Below, in pieces: positions 32,117 through 40,619 of a stretch of 64,000 nucleotides of DNA (its first letter is position 1; every line of letters begins with the position of its first letter). The notes beneath the pieces are model-generated. The model did not search any database and was not told where the DNA came from. It worked only from the letters and a program-made list of their open reading frames with translations. The stretch comes from Porphyra umbilicalis (Eukaryota > Rhodophyta > Bangiophyceae > Bangiales > Bangiaceae): assembly GCA_002049455.2 (NCBI GenBank), contig KV919089.1, positions 1 through 64,000 of the forward strand, written 5' to 3'. The translations under genes were made by a program, and so were the position numbers.

Positions 32117-32290
32117 CATTCCCTGGCCTTTAGGACAGGATGCTCTCAAAGTGTAGTGATGCACATATATACTTAGATCACGAGACTTGCTCTCCGTTTC
32201 AGAGGTGACAGTCTGCATTCGTGTCCTCAGGGATCTAAGGGCGTGTCAGCGTTAGCAGGGCCGCGATGACGCTATCATAGCGCCATGATG
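32117..32290. repeat. Dispersed repeat R1, uninterrupted copy (empty hAT target)
   Basis: CTGGCCTTTAGGACAGGATG and the following GCTCTCAAAGTGTAGTGATGCACATATATAC region match the two flanks of the 4719-7178 element joined together. The downstream part (GTCAGCGTTAGCAGGGCCGCG) also resembles 10385-10420 and 33070-33110. Confidence 0.75.
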
Positions 32291-32346
32291 GCGCGTCGCC
32301 AAAGAATGATCGGATCTGAGAAACGCTCACAGCAAGTCACAGTACT

Positions 32347-32565
32347 GGGGTGTTACCGGGATGTTACTGGGGTGTTACTGGAATGTTACCGGGGGTGTTA
32401 CCGAGTGTTACCGAGGTGTTACCAAGGAGTTACTGGGGCGCTACCAGGGTGTTACCGGTGTGTTACCGAGGTGTTACCAGGGTGTTACTGGAGTGTTACC
32501 GGGATGTTACTGGCGTGTTACTGGGATGTTACTGGCGTATTACCGGGATGTTATCGGGGTGTTAC
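32347..32565 (+). repeat. 11-bp minisatellite, block 1
   Basis: About 20 head-to-tail variants of TGTTACCGGGG, with TGTTACTGGGG, TGTTACTGGAA and similar. Because 11 is not a multiple of 3 and no variant creates a stop, all three + frames are open through much of it and would encode an 11-residue repeat such as VTGVLPRCYQG. I do not call it a gene. Confidence 0.95.
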
Positions 32566-32732
32566 AGTCTTTCTTCAGTGCTGTCCACCCTTTTCGTCGC
32601 CTGACAGACTCCTAAGTAGCCCGCTTTTTTCGTGCAGAAGATGGCAAAATCGCCCTTGCTGGCAGTGGAAAGCTGTCTCGTTCTTATCCAGAGGTGGATA
32701 GCGAAGGAACCTACAGGAATGGACAAAGACTG
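32566..32732. mobile_element. Tc1/mariner-type MITE inserted in the minisatellite
   Basis: Inverted ends CAGTCTTTCTTC/GACAAAGACTG are flanked by TA on both sides. Removing the element and one TA restores the array unit TGTTACTGGGA. It is the inverted sister of 7243-7412. Confidence 0.85.
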
Positions 32733-32930
32733 TACTGGGATGTTACTGGGGTGTTACCGGGGTGTTACCGGGGTGTTACCGGGATTTTACTGGGGTGTTA
32801 CCAGGGTGTTGCCAGGGTGTTACCGGGGTGTTACCGGCATGTTACCGGGGTGTTACCGTGCTGTTACCGGGATGTTACTGGGTTGTTACCGGGGTGTTAC
32901 CGGGATGATACTGGGGTCTTACTGAGGGTG
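32733..32930 (+). repeat. 11-bp minisatellite, block 2
   Basis: Continuation of the same array (TGTTACCGGGG and variants, about 18 units) on the other side of the MITE. Confidence 0.95.
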
Positions 32931-33064
32931 TTTTCAGCATCAAGCTGCCATGAATGGCAAGCCACTCTCCGCCCCCACCGCGGCTTTTGTATGATATGCT
33001 TCTTTTAAAAAACTGCTTCGGACCATCTTTCTGAGGTGGCACATGCCGAGGCTGATCGCTGCGC

Positions 33065-33632
33065 TAGCGCCCTCTTTAATCAGCGTTGGAAGGGTCGCGA
33101 TGGCGCTAAAAGCGAATAGAGTTACGTGGCTCAGAAGGACTGTCCTGCCACAGAAGTCACAGGGCGCCTGTCCCTCTGCCTCCCCCCACCGCACCGACTT
33201 GCGCGCGGCGACCGACTTTCGGGGTTGAATGCGTCCACGATGACCCACGGGTGATCGTGCCTGCGCGCCGGCTTTTGTGGCGGCGGCGCGTCGGCGGTTG
33301 CTGACGCCATCTACCGGTGTGGTCAGAGGCGCTTCGTCGCGCGTTGGTCAATCCCATCCGCCCGCCCGTGTGCCGTGTCGGCCGCGCGCAGGTACGTTGC
33401 GTGGCGGTGTGACGGCCCCGCCCGTAGGCGTTGCACAATGCCGGCGTGCCGCCGCCGCTGCGGCGGCGGCGGCGGCACCCCTTTCCCCGCCTCACGCCCC
33501 CCCTGCCACGGCAACGTGGCTGTACGTGTCCCTGTGCGTGCTTGCGGCCGTGAAGCCGGCTGGCGTACCCGGTATCTTTGCGTCGCCAAACGCGCCACCG
33601 CCCTGAATGTCAGGGTACTGCACGTACAGCCG
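33065..33632. repeat. Dispersed GC-rich repeat R3, longest copy
   Basis: It begins near ATCAGCGTTGGAAGGGTCGC and ends near GTACTGCACGTACAGCCG. Parts recur at 10340-10571 (left part), 46858-47135 (left and middle) and 62462-62705 (right part, including GCCGCCGCTGC and GGCTGTACGTG). The four partial copies together define an element of at least 550 bp. No long conserved frame is evident; its class is unknown. Confidence 0.7.
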
Positions 33633-33757
33633 TTCTCTTGAAAACCTCGCACGCCAACAGTTGCATCACTCTTTCAAATCGGCCTCTGAGACCCCGTGAA
33701 GGCCGATTCGTGAGAGTGGTGCAATGGTTGGCGTGCGGGGTTTTTGCGAGAACGGTG
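33633..33757. repeat. Long imperfect hairpin (about 55-bp arms)
   Basis: The left arm CCGTTCTC..CCTCGCACGCCAAC..GCATCACTCT..AATCGGCCT pairs with the right arm AGGCCGATT..AGAGTGGTGC..GTTGGCGTGCGGGG..GAGAACGG around a short loop near 33690-33700. It abuts the 3' LTR of the family-2 gypsy element. Confidence 0.85.
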
Positions 33758-33760
33758 TAG

Positions 33761-34278
33761 TGGTTTCTGCCCGCAAAGCCGACGGGGCACCGCCCCGTCA
33801 GGGAACCCAGCACAGGATGCGGAGCGACACAAAGGAGAAAGAACACAAACGCCTGGATCACAGGGCGCGGAGCGCACCAGAACGCCGGAACTAACGAAAA
33901 CGAAACGCTGATTTATTCGAGTACGCACGATGACCCCAAAGCATACACTCATATACCCTCAGAAACAAGACGCAGGACGTGCACAATCCCGACCCAGGAA
34001 AGGACGGTCGTAGGGGGGCCGGGGCCCGGTGGGCCACGGTCCCTGATGCGGGGTCCTGGTGGCCCCTGCCACGGATCAAGGGACCCCCTTCCTCTGGAAG
34101 AGAGATATGGTCCCTGGATTTAAGCCAGCTTGGACTGAAATTGCCCAATACATCACTAGGGACTTATCCCCAGATTTTCAAGTCTCCGATCGAAGTCCTC
34201 GTGGGATATCGACAGTGGCCGAGATCTAATCTCGGCCCCGGGCTTCTCCCCAGCCAAAGGAGCTTCCACAAGCTTCCA
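33761..34278 (-). repeat. 3' LTR, family 2
   Basis: 518 bp, TGGTTTCTGC..AGCTTCCA on the + strand. On the minus strand it carries AATAAA (+ strand TTTATT at 33912-33917), a plausible polyadenylation signal. Confidence 0.93.
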
Positions 34279-34290
34279 GGGCCCCCCTTT
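34279..34290 (-). promoter_or_regulatory. Polypurine tract, family 2
   Basis: Immediately upstream of the 3' LTR, the minus strand reads AAAGGGGGGCCC, then TGGAAGC. This is the expected place and composition for the plus-strand primer of reverse transcription. Confidence 0.7.
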
Positions 34291-34319
34291 GGTGGGCGTC
34301 CGTAGAGGTGCCGCGCGGT

Positions 34320-35699
34320 ATGGCCGCGCGGATGCCCCAGATGGTGGCGCTGCGTGGCAGCAAGCTGATGGGAGAGGTCCTCGGGGGACCCTACCACATT
34401 ATGTTGGCGACCCTTTGGGCCGTCGAGGTGGCCGACGTCTTCGTCGGCAGCATCCGCCACCACGGCCATCTGTGGCGTCTTCCACTGGTCCTACGGACGG
34501 CTTTGGCTGAGCTCACGGCCGAGCGACTGTGCTCGGCCGACTCGTCCGCTAGGCCCCTCTTGGCGGCCGGGTTAGAGCTCCTCCGCCTTGTGGAAGAGCT
34601 GGGGAAGGAGTCGTGGCTCCTTTATGATGGGAGCCCCCGAGGGGTCTTCCGGTGTGCCAAGGTGCTTGACGATGACGGGGTCTTGGTCCTCATGGAGGGC
34701 CTTGGTGACTTCACCCTCCCTTATGGGAGGGATGTCACTCAAGAGCTGCGTCTTCGTCCCCTTGATCGGGACCTGGCCACAGTCGGGCCGAACCGTTACG
34801 GTCCGGCGGCCCTTTTGGCTCCCCCGGAGGCACGGCCGCCGTCGCCCCCCGCGAGCTCTGCGGGGGTGCCGCATCTGGCCCCGCCCCTTTGGGGGGCGGT
34901 CGTTCGTCCTTACACCCCCCGTGGGGGTGGACGCTATGGTCGGTCGCGTCGTACCCACCCCGGAGGAGGGTCGGTTCCCTTTATTGGGGGACGTTCGGGT
35001 CCGCCGTTGGCGTCCCTTCCCTTGTTCTCGTGGGACGGGGCCGCCCAACTGGGGACCCCTCGGCCTGTGCGGCGCGCGGTGTGGGATGGCTTGGCCCGCT
35101 CCCTAGGGGAGCTCCCTCCGATCTGCACCAACGGGGTGGATCACACCCTGATGATGGCCCTAAGCCGCACCTTGGTGCGGCTTCGCAACGAGATGGCCGT
35201 TATTGTGTCACGCCCTATGGGTGACCGAGAAGCGGACGTGCTGTACTCCTTGAGTACGGTCGACTCGATCCGCCGCCTCTTGGCGGAGGAGTATGGCGCC
35301 TCCGTGGCCGAGACCAACACCGTCTTGGCGGGATGGTCCATCCGCAACCTGGCGTCGCCCCCGGTTCCGGCCGGAGGTGGTATTTCGCCGGCGACGCCAC
35401 AGCGTCCGCCGTCCCCTTCCCCACCCCACTACGGGGTGGGGCCTGGCTCTTCGGTTCCGCCCCGTTATGGGGCGGCCTCGGGTTCGGTAGCCCCGCCCCC
35501 TTATGGGGCGGGCTCGGGATCGGCTACCCCTTCCCACTATGGCGCGGGCTCTGTTGCTGCTATTCCGGTCCCTTATGGGACGGCGACCGGTCCCTCGGCG
35601 ACACCCCCGACCTTCTCGGGGCCGGGTTATTACTCGCGCGATGATGATCCCGGTCAGGGCTATAACTCTGACTTTGGTTCTCGCTCCGGGGGTTGGTGA
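34320..35699 (+). CDS. Antisense ORF (aORF-2) between pol and 3' LTR of gypsy family 2
   Basis: 459 residues from the ATG at 34320 to TGA, on the strand opposite to gag and pol. No domain is recognised. The first 130 residues look folded and helical (MLATLWAVEVADVFVGSI, GLELLRLVEELGKESWLLYD). The middle (about 165-250) is Pro/Gly/Arg-rich. A second helical block follows (about 265-345, TLVRLRNEMAVIVSR and AEEYGASVAETN). The C-terminus (about 360-450) contains repeats built on P-P-x-Y-G (PPHYGVGPGSSVPPRYGAAS). An AATAAA lies 120 bases after the stop. Its position equals that of aORF-1 in family 1. PFGHDSGLEPYL in aORF-1 and PYGRDVTQELRL here look alike, but this is weak. Confidence 0.7.
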   Translation: MAARMPQMVALRGSKLMGEVLGGPYHIMLATLWAVEVADVFVGSIRHHGHLWRLPLVLRTALAELTAERLCSADSSARPLLAAGLELLRLVEELGKESWLLYDGSPRGVFRCAKVLDDDGVLVLMEGLGDFTLPYGRDVTQELRLRPLDRDLATVGPNRYGPAALLAPPEARPPSPPASSAGVPHLAPPLWGAVVRPYTPRGGGRYGRSRRTHPGGGSVPFIGGRSGPPLASLPLFSWDGAAQLGTPRPVRRAVWDGLARSLGELPPICTNGVDHTLMMALSRTLVRLRNEMAVIVSRPMGDREADVLYSLSTVDSIRRLLAEEYGASVAETNTVLAGWSIRNLASPPVPAGGGISPATPQRPPSPSPPHYGVGPGSSVPPRYGAASGSVAPPPYGAGSGSATPSHYGAGSVAAIPVPYGTATGPSATPPTFSGPGYYSRDDDPGQGYNSDFGSRSGGW

Positions 35700-35818
35700 C
35701 TTGTCACCGGGGGTGCTTGGCACCCCTGTCCCTCGGTCATTGGTTGTGTTACCCTTCACCGCCCTCTTTAAGGGTAGGTGCCGCACTGTGGGGGAGAGTG
35801 CGAGAGGGCCTCGTAGGA

Positions 35819-35824
35819 AATAAA
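35819..35824 (+). terminator. AATAAA polyadenylation signal for aORF-2
   Basis: GGAAATAAAGAGG follows aORF-2 by 120 bases and precedes the pol stop codon (on the other strand, 35830-35832). It is therefore placed to end a transcript of the antisense gene before it runs into pol. Confidence 0.55.
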
Positions 35825-35829
35825 GAGGC

Positions 35830-38800
35830 TTAGCCCCTTTTCTGTGTGACCCTTGTCTCCATGGCCGCCCGAGCGACTCGCAGGTCTTGTACCCTTTTCT
35901 TGACTTGGTCAGAGAAGTATACCCCTTCCCGCGTCAAGGCGGGGAGTTTAATTTTCTTCCGGAGACAGTATTTCCGGAGGGCTTCTCTCGGAAGAGAAGA
36001 GGCAAATTGCCACGTGGCTTCCCCTTCGGGAAACCCAAACCATTTGACTAAGAGCTTCAATTGCCCGTCATCATTCCAACCATGTTTGATAAAATTTTCA
36101 AACACGTATTCGGGACCATCCTTAAGGTGGGTCCCCTCCTTAAAGAGGGCTTGTGCCTTCAGGGCACGGGTCCACTGGGCATCCCGCGCCGAGGGCGTGG
36201 GAGCTCCAGTGACATGGTCACTGCTCACCGTCCTGATGCCCCTGGGGCTCTCTATCAGGAATCGGTACCCATCGGTCTGTAGTACCATATAAGGCCCCTG
36301 GGTCTTGAACCCAAGCTTTTTTGGCGAGCGGGAGTGGGCATCCAGATAGACCCAGTCCCCAGCTTTTAGCTGGTTATTCTTTTCTCGAGCGCGCGCATCG
36401 AAAACGCGCTTGTACGCTGCCTGGGCTTTCCCCAGGTGCTCCCGGACCTTGGGAATGAGGGCCTTCAGGTCCTCAACATATTGTTCCGCCGCCGAGCTGG
36501 CGTCGACGGGTCGTTCCTCGGCTTGTCTCAGCCGAGGCATTCTCTCAATCCCAATGAGTTGGAGCCGCCTCGGGCTCACGAAAGCAAAGGGGATTTCCCA
36601 AGTGCTAGAATGGACCTGCGTATTGTACGCAGTCGTCAAGAGGGACAGATGGCTGTCCCACTCGGCTTGATGCTCCGCCACATAGCAGCGGAGCTGTCGA
36701 ACGAGGGTGCTGTTATACCGCTCGACCTGCCCGTTCGTCTGCGGGTGATAAGGCGAGGTATAGTTCGAAGCTATACCGAGTAAACCCAGGATGCCCTGGT
36801 AATACACCGAAGCAAACTGCGGTCCGTTGTCCGTAAGGACAGTGTCGGGGATGCCATATGCGGCAACCCATGTATCTATAAATGCCGATGCCACGGTCAG
36901 GGCCGTAGCTTCCCTCAGGGGGATGACTCTTGTCAACTTCGTGAACCGGTCACAGATGACCAGGACGTGCTTGTGCCCCCCTTTAGAGGTGGGCAGTGGG
37001 CCCAACAGGTCCATGGCGAGCCCCGAGAAGGGCTCGTCGGCGGTGAACAGCTTCATCACCGTTGTATGTTTTCTCTCTGAGAGACGGTTCTTGGCGCACG
37101 CGGGGCATTGCTCCACGTGCTTGTACACGTCAATGACCATCGTAGGCCAGTACACATACCTACGAAGGGTGTTATACATCTTTCTCGAGCCGGTTTTCCC
37201 TGCTAGCACCGACTGGTGTTGGTGAGTTAGGAGGCGCTTCTTTAGCGGCTCTGGGATAAACACTTGGGTTTCCCGTCCGTACACCGAGCGACGGCAGAGT
37301 AGCCCGTTCTTTTCTCGGAAGAAGAACGCTTGACGACTCCACGTGGGGTCGGGGGGCGAAAGAGCATCGAGCTCTTTGAGCCTGGCCTGGCAAAAGGCGT
37401 CCTCAGCCTGGCCCAGGATAATCTCTCGGGCAGTCAGGGCCACCATAGGGGCCTCCTCCGGTGATGCGTCTTGTAAGACGTCACTGGCCCGGGTCTTGAC
37501 AGCTAGGACGGGGATGTCCTCGTCCAGGGGCGAGGTATCCAAACCCTCTGTAGGGAGACGCGATAGCGCGTCTGCCACCTTGTGATCCTTTCCCGGCTTA
37601 TGCCGTATTTCATAATTGTACTCCGATAGTCGGAGTCGCCATCGGTTAATCCGAGCATTCGGACTCATACTAGTGAGAACCGATAACAGGGCGCGGTGGT
37701 CACACCGTACCACAAATTCCGCACCTTCTAGGTAGGACCGTAAATAGGACACGGCCCAGACGACGCCTAGCGCCTCGATCTCCGTGGCGAAATAGTTCTT
37801 CTCCGCAGGGAGAAGTGCACGGCTATAGTAGCCGATGGGGTGGTATTCCCCGTCGGACTGTTGTTGCTGTAGGCAAAAACCCAGCTGTTCATTGCTGGCG
37901 TCGACGTCGACGATGTAATGCCCGCGCCTTTTGGGCAGGGCTAGGATAGGGGCGTCGAATAGACGTCCTCGGAGTATCTCAAAGGTGTCCGTCTCCTTCC
38001 CTGAGGGTGGAGGAAGCTTCTTAGGAAGCTTGGTGCTTGTAAGCGCCGTTAGTGGCTTCGCTATCTTAGCGAAGTCTGCTACGAAGCGGCGGTACACGCC
38101 GCACATACCCAGAAAGCTCTTCATCTGGGTCTGGGTTTTAGGATAACGGAGACCCCGAAGCGCCCGGAGGTTTTTCTCCATGACATGTACCCGTCCTTGT
38201 CGGATCACATGACCAAGGTATTCCACTTCCTCCTGGAAGAAGTGGCACTTAGACGCCTTCAAGGTGACCCCTGCCTTCCCGAGCAGGGTCAGCATCTCAT
38301 CAAGGTGCTGTAAGTGTTCCTCGGGGGAACCCGAGAAAACAATCACATCATCCAGATATACCAAACATATCTGCCACTTCACACCGGCCAGGATCATATC
38401 CATGGCGCGTTGGAAAGTCGCAGGGGCGTTGCACAACCCAAAGGGAAGGCGCACGCACTGCCATGCGCCCGAGTGGCACGTGAAAGCTGTGAGGTGTTTG
38501 TCCTCCTCGGCTACTGGTATTTGCCAGTAACCCGCATTACAATCCAGGGTGGAGAACACCCTGGCGTCCCCTCGGGAGTCAATGCACTCATCCATCCGTG
38601 GGATGGGGTACGCATCCTTGATAGTCATCAAGTTGAGCTTTCTGTAATCGATACAGAAGCGTACCGAACCATCAGGCTTCGGTACCATCACCACAAGGCT
38701 AGCCCATTCCCCGCTCGCGGGCTCAATAACGTCCATCGAGCGCATCCGCTCGACCCCCCCTTTCTCTCTCTCCCGGGCCATTGGCCCGGCCTTGTACGGG

Positions 38801-39900
38801 TGCTGTCTCACAGGGACAGCCCCAGGCTTCAGTCGGATTCGGTGTTTCACACCTCGAATTAAGCCGAGCTTTCCCTCCCAAAGGGAGGAATGCTTTTGGA
38901 GGAGGGCCTTTACGGACCCCGACCACTCCGCCGGCACCGAAGAAACATCCAACTTCGGCAGAGGTGAACCCTCTACCCCCTTAGGGGGCGTAGCGAGCTC
39001 CTTGAGCTCGCTCTTCGACACCTCGTACGTCGGCCCCTCGTGGGCGTCGATATACCCGATGGTCATATCGGTTGTTAGCCGCAACGGCGTAACGCCCAGG
39101 TGCATCACCTGGATGGTTATGGGCTCGTCTGCCATCATTTTGGCTGGGCCTTGGGCGACCTGTAGACCATGCTTGTGGTACAAAGGCGGTCGCCCTCTCA
39201 CGAGGCCATGCCCCGTGTACGTACTTCTTACGGGAACATGGGCTATTGTCCCGGGTTGGACCCAGGTCTTCCGGGCTGGCTTCAGTTGAGCTGTTAGCCC
39301 CTCGGGGCAAGCACAGACCGCCGTAATGGAGGGATCGGGGCGTCCCCTAGGGGCTCCCCTCCTTTTGATCGGCACCTTGGTGCCGTCTAGGAGTTCCACA
39401 TGTTGCTCCTGTGTTGCAATGTTTTTTGTCGCAACGTCGATAAAGGAGGTGCCCAAAATAGCTGGGACACTCATATTGTTCACAACTCCAAAGGAGATGT
39501 AGCAGGTCTGACCCCCAAGGGTTACACCAAGACAGACAGCTCCAATAATGGGGAGCCAGCCCCCATTGACATCATGGAACATCTTTGCGAGATCACCCAG
39601 CGGTTGTAGCGGGGTGTCGACCGGCAATAGCCGCCGGTCCATTAGCGTTGGGCCACTACCCGTATCCAATATAGCCCGGGTAGTGAGATCAAATCCTGCC
39701 GTCAGGAATAACCGGACGGCTAGTTGGTAACTAGAGGAGGGCATGAACGGGCAAGGCGTTCCCTTTGGGGGTCTCCCTTGGGAGGCTCCCCCTACTCGAC
39801 TAGGCCGGTTTCTCCCGGCCCTACGATATGACTTGCATCTCGGGTCGACTCCATTCGTCTCCCGGACGGGTGGGGCAAACCCACCCGCTACTCGTTTCCC
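35830..39900 (-). CDS. pol: Pol polyprotein, family 2, expressed by -1 frameshift
   Basis: The open frame begins at 39975, but translation should enter at about 39894-39900 by frameshift from gag. Numbering from the 39975 codon: retropepsin LDTGSGPTL (DTG at 104-106); RT with FSTLDCNAGYWQ (about 474-485) and YLDD at 540-543; RNase H with VDVDAS (about 689-694), E732 and RCDH (757-760); integrase core D989, D1049 and E1085 (D-35-E). The integrase zinc motif is atypical: H920..K927..CPAC, where the second His is replaced by Lys. A C-terminal chromodomain (about 1290-1345, VKWFGFPEGEATWQ) marks a chromovirus. It ends at TAA. There are no stops or shifts inside, so it looks functional. Confidence 0.95.
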   Translation of the reverse strand, partial: GKRVAGGFAPPVRETNGVDPRCKSYRRAGRNRPSRVGGASQGRPPKGTPCPFMPSSSYQLAVRLFLTAGFDLTTRAILDTGSGPTLMDRRLLPVDTPLQPLGDLAKMFHDVNGGWLPIIGAVCLGVTLGGQTCYISFGVVNNMSVPAILGTSFIDVATKNIATQEQHVELLDGTKVPIKRRGAPRGRPDPSITAVCACPEGLTAQLKPARKTWVQPGTIAHVPVRSTYTGHGLVRGRPPLYHKHGLQVAQGPAKMMADEPITIQVMHLGVTPLRLTTDMTIGYIDAHEGPTYEVSKSELKELATPPKGVEGSPLPKLDVSSVPAEWSGSVKALLQKHSSLWEGKLGLIRGVKHRIRLKPGAVPVRQHPYKAGPMAREREKGGVERMRSMDVIEPASGEWASLVVMVPKPDGSVRFCIDYRKLNLMTIKDAYPIPRMDECIDSRGDARVFSTLDCNAGYWQIPVAEEDKHLTAFTCHSGAWQCVRLPFGLCNAPATFQRAMDMILAGVKWQICLVYLDDVIVFSGSPEEHLQHLDEMLTLLGKAGVTLKASKCHFFQEEVEYLGHVIRQGRVHVMEKNLRALRGLRYPKTQTQMKSFLGMCGVYRRFVADFAKIAKPLTALTSTKLPKKLPPPSGKETDTFEILRGRLFDAPILALPKRRGHYIVDVDASNEQLGFCLQQQQSDGEYHPIGYYSRALLPAEKNYFATEIEALGVVWAVSYLRSYLEGAEFVVRCDHRALLSVLTSMSPNARINRWRLRLSEYNYEIRHKPGKDHKVADALSRLPTEGLDTSPLDEDIPVLAVKTRASDVLQDASPEEAPMVALTAREIILGQAEDAFCQARLKELDALSPPDPTWSRQAFFFREKNGLLCRRSVYGRETQVFIPEPLKKRLLTHQHQSVLAGKTGSRKMYNTLRRYVYWPTMVIDVYKHVEQCPACAKNRLSERKHTTVMKLFTADEPFSGLAMDLLGPLPTSKGGHKHVLVICDRFTKLTRVIPLREATALTVASAFIDTWVAAYGIPDTVLTDNGPQFASVYYQGILGLLGIASNYTSPYHPQTNGQVERYNSTLVRQLRCYVAEHQAEWDSHLSLLTTAYNTQVHSSTWEIPFAFVSPRRLQLIGIERMPRLRQAEERPVDASSAAEQYVEDLKALIPKVREHLGKAQAAYKRVFDARAREKNNQLKAGDWVYLDAHSRSPKKLGFKTQGPYMVLQTDGYRFLIESPRGIRTVSSDHVTGAPTPSARDAQWTRALKAQALFKEGTHLKDGPEYVFENFIKHGWNDDGQLKLLVKWFGFPEGEATWQFASSLPREALRKYCLRKKIKLPALTREGVYFSDQVKKRVQDLRVARAAMETRVTQKRG
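39867..39900 (-). promoter_or_regulatory. -1 ribosomal frameshift signal between gag and pol
   Basis: On the minus strand the heptamer G GGA AAC (39900-39894) sits in gag phase as X XXY YYZ. Then come GAG and the gag stop TAG as a 6-nt spacer. An 8-bp perfect stem follows, CGGGTGGG (39887-39880) with CCCACCCG (39874-39867), and a 5-nt loop TTTGC. A shift of -1 leads straight into RVAGGFAPPV of pol. Confidence 0.9.
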
Positions 39901-40619
39901 GAGGGGGAGTTGTCCTCCTCGTCCTGCTCGGCCGCATCCCTCCCTGGGGAGGGTGAGTCGTCCGAAGACGACCACGGGGGACCATAATGTTCCCTCACCG
40001 CCGCGACCGGTTGTCCTTTACGGACTTCCGCATCCGCCTTGCGGCGCTCTTCGCACCGCTCCAGAAAGGCTTTGGTCAACAGAGCCTTTGTCCCCACGTC
40101 AAGGCGGGGACACTCTCCAAAAAAATGCCCCCGCATGTTACATGCGAGACAGTTATTTGTCCGGGGTCGCCCGGGTCGACCCGCTTCTCCCCCCTTGGGG
40201 GAAGTCCGTGGGGAAGGCCCTCGAGGCCCTTCCCGCACCTTAGCGGAAGCCCATTGGGCCTGTCCGTGAGGGACCTCCTTCACCTTAGGGGGGCCCCATC
40301 GGGATGGACCTGCTTCCCCAACTTTCGGGGGGTCCCTTCGGGGGGGATACACCTCCCCCACCTTAGGTGTGCCCCATCGGGAAAGACCCGGAGGAACTTC
40401 CCCCACCTGAGGTGGGGCTGTTACTGCCGCGGTTACGTATTTCCGCGGCGCTGGCCGAGCAGCGCGACGCACCCGACGGGCCTCGGCCCGTCGGTCCTCT
40501 TCATCCTTTTGCTCCTGGAGGCGTCTACGACAGACGTCCCCCTTCCGCTGGGCATATTGCACCAGCAGGTCCATTGGCATGTTGGGGGTAATATGTTCGC
40601 GCACATCGGCGCGATTCTC
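39888..40619 (-). CDS. Gag C-terminal part with zinc knuckle, family 2, after an internal TAG
   Basis: It continues the gag frame after the TAG at 40620-40622 without any shift: ENRADVREHITPNMPMDLLV, a Lys/Arg/Glu-rich helix (about 40500-40540), then about five repeats of a P-K-V-G-E-V unit (40200-40420). The CCHC knuckle CLACNMRGHFFGEC (near 40109-40153) and an acidic end lead up to the frameshift site. The nucleocapsid knuckle is needed for RNA packaging, so gag without this part would be defective. Either the TAG is a recent mutation or it is read through. Confidence 0.85.
   Translation of the reverse strand, partial: ENRADVREHITPNMPMDLLVQYAQRKGDVCRRRLQEQKDEEDRRAEARRVRRAARPAPRKYVTAAVTAPPQVGEVPPGLSRWGTPKVGEVYPPRRDPPKVGEAGPSRWGPPKVKEVPHGQAQWASAKVREGPRGPSPRTSPKGGEAGRPGRPRTNNCLACNMRGHFFGECPRLDVGTKALLTKAFLERCEERRKADAEVRKGQPVAAVREHYGPPWSSSDDSPSPGRDAAEQDEEDNSPSGNE

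Noticed and set aside
32285-32701. Three overlapping frames in the 11-bp minisatellite as genes
   Set aside because: Openness in all three frames follows from the 11-bp unit lacking stops; no start context or non-repeat domain.
32347-32930. CRISPR-like array
   Set aside because: Units are 11 bp, contiguous and without spacers, in a eukaryotic context.
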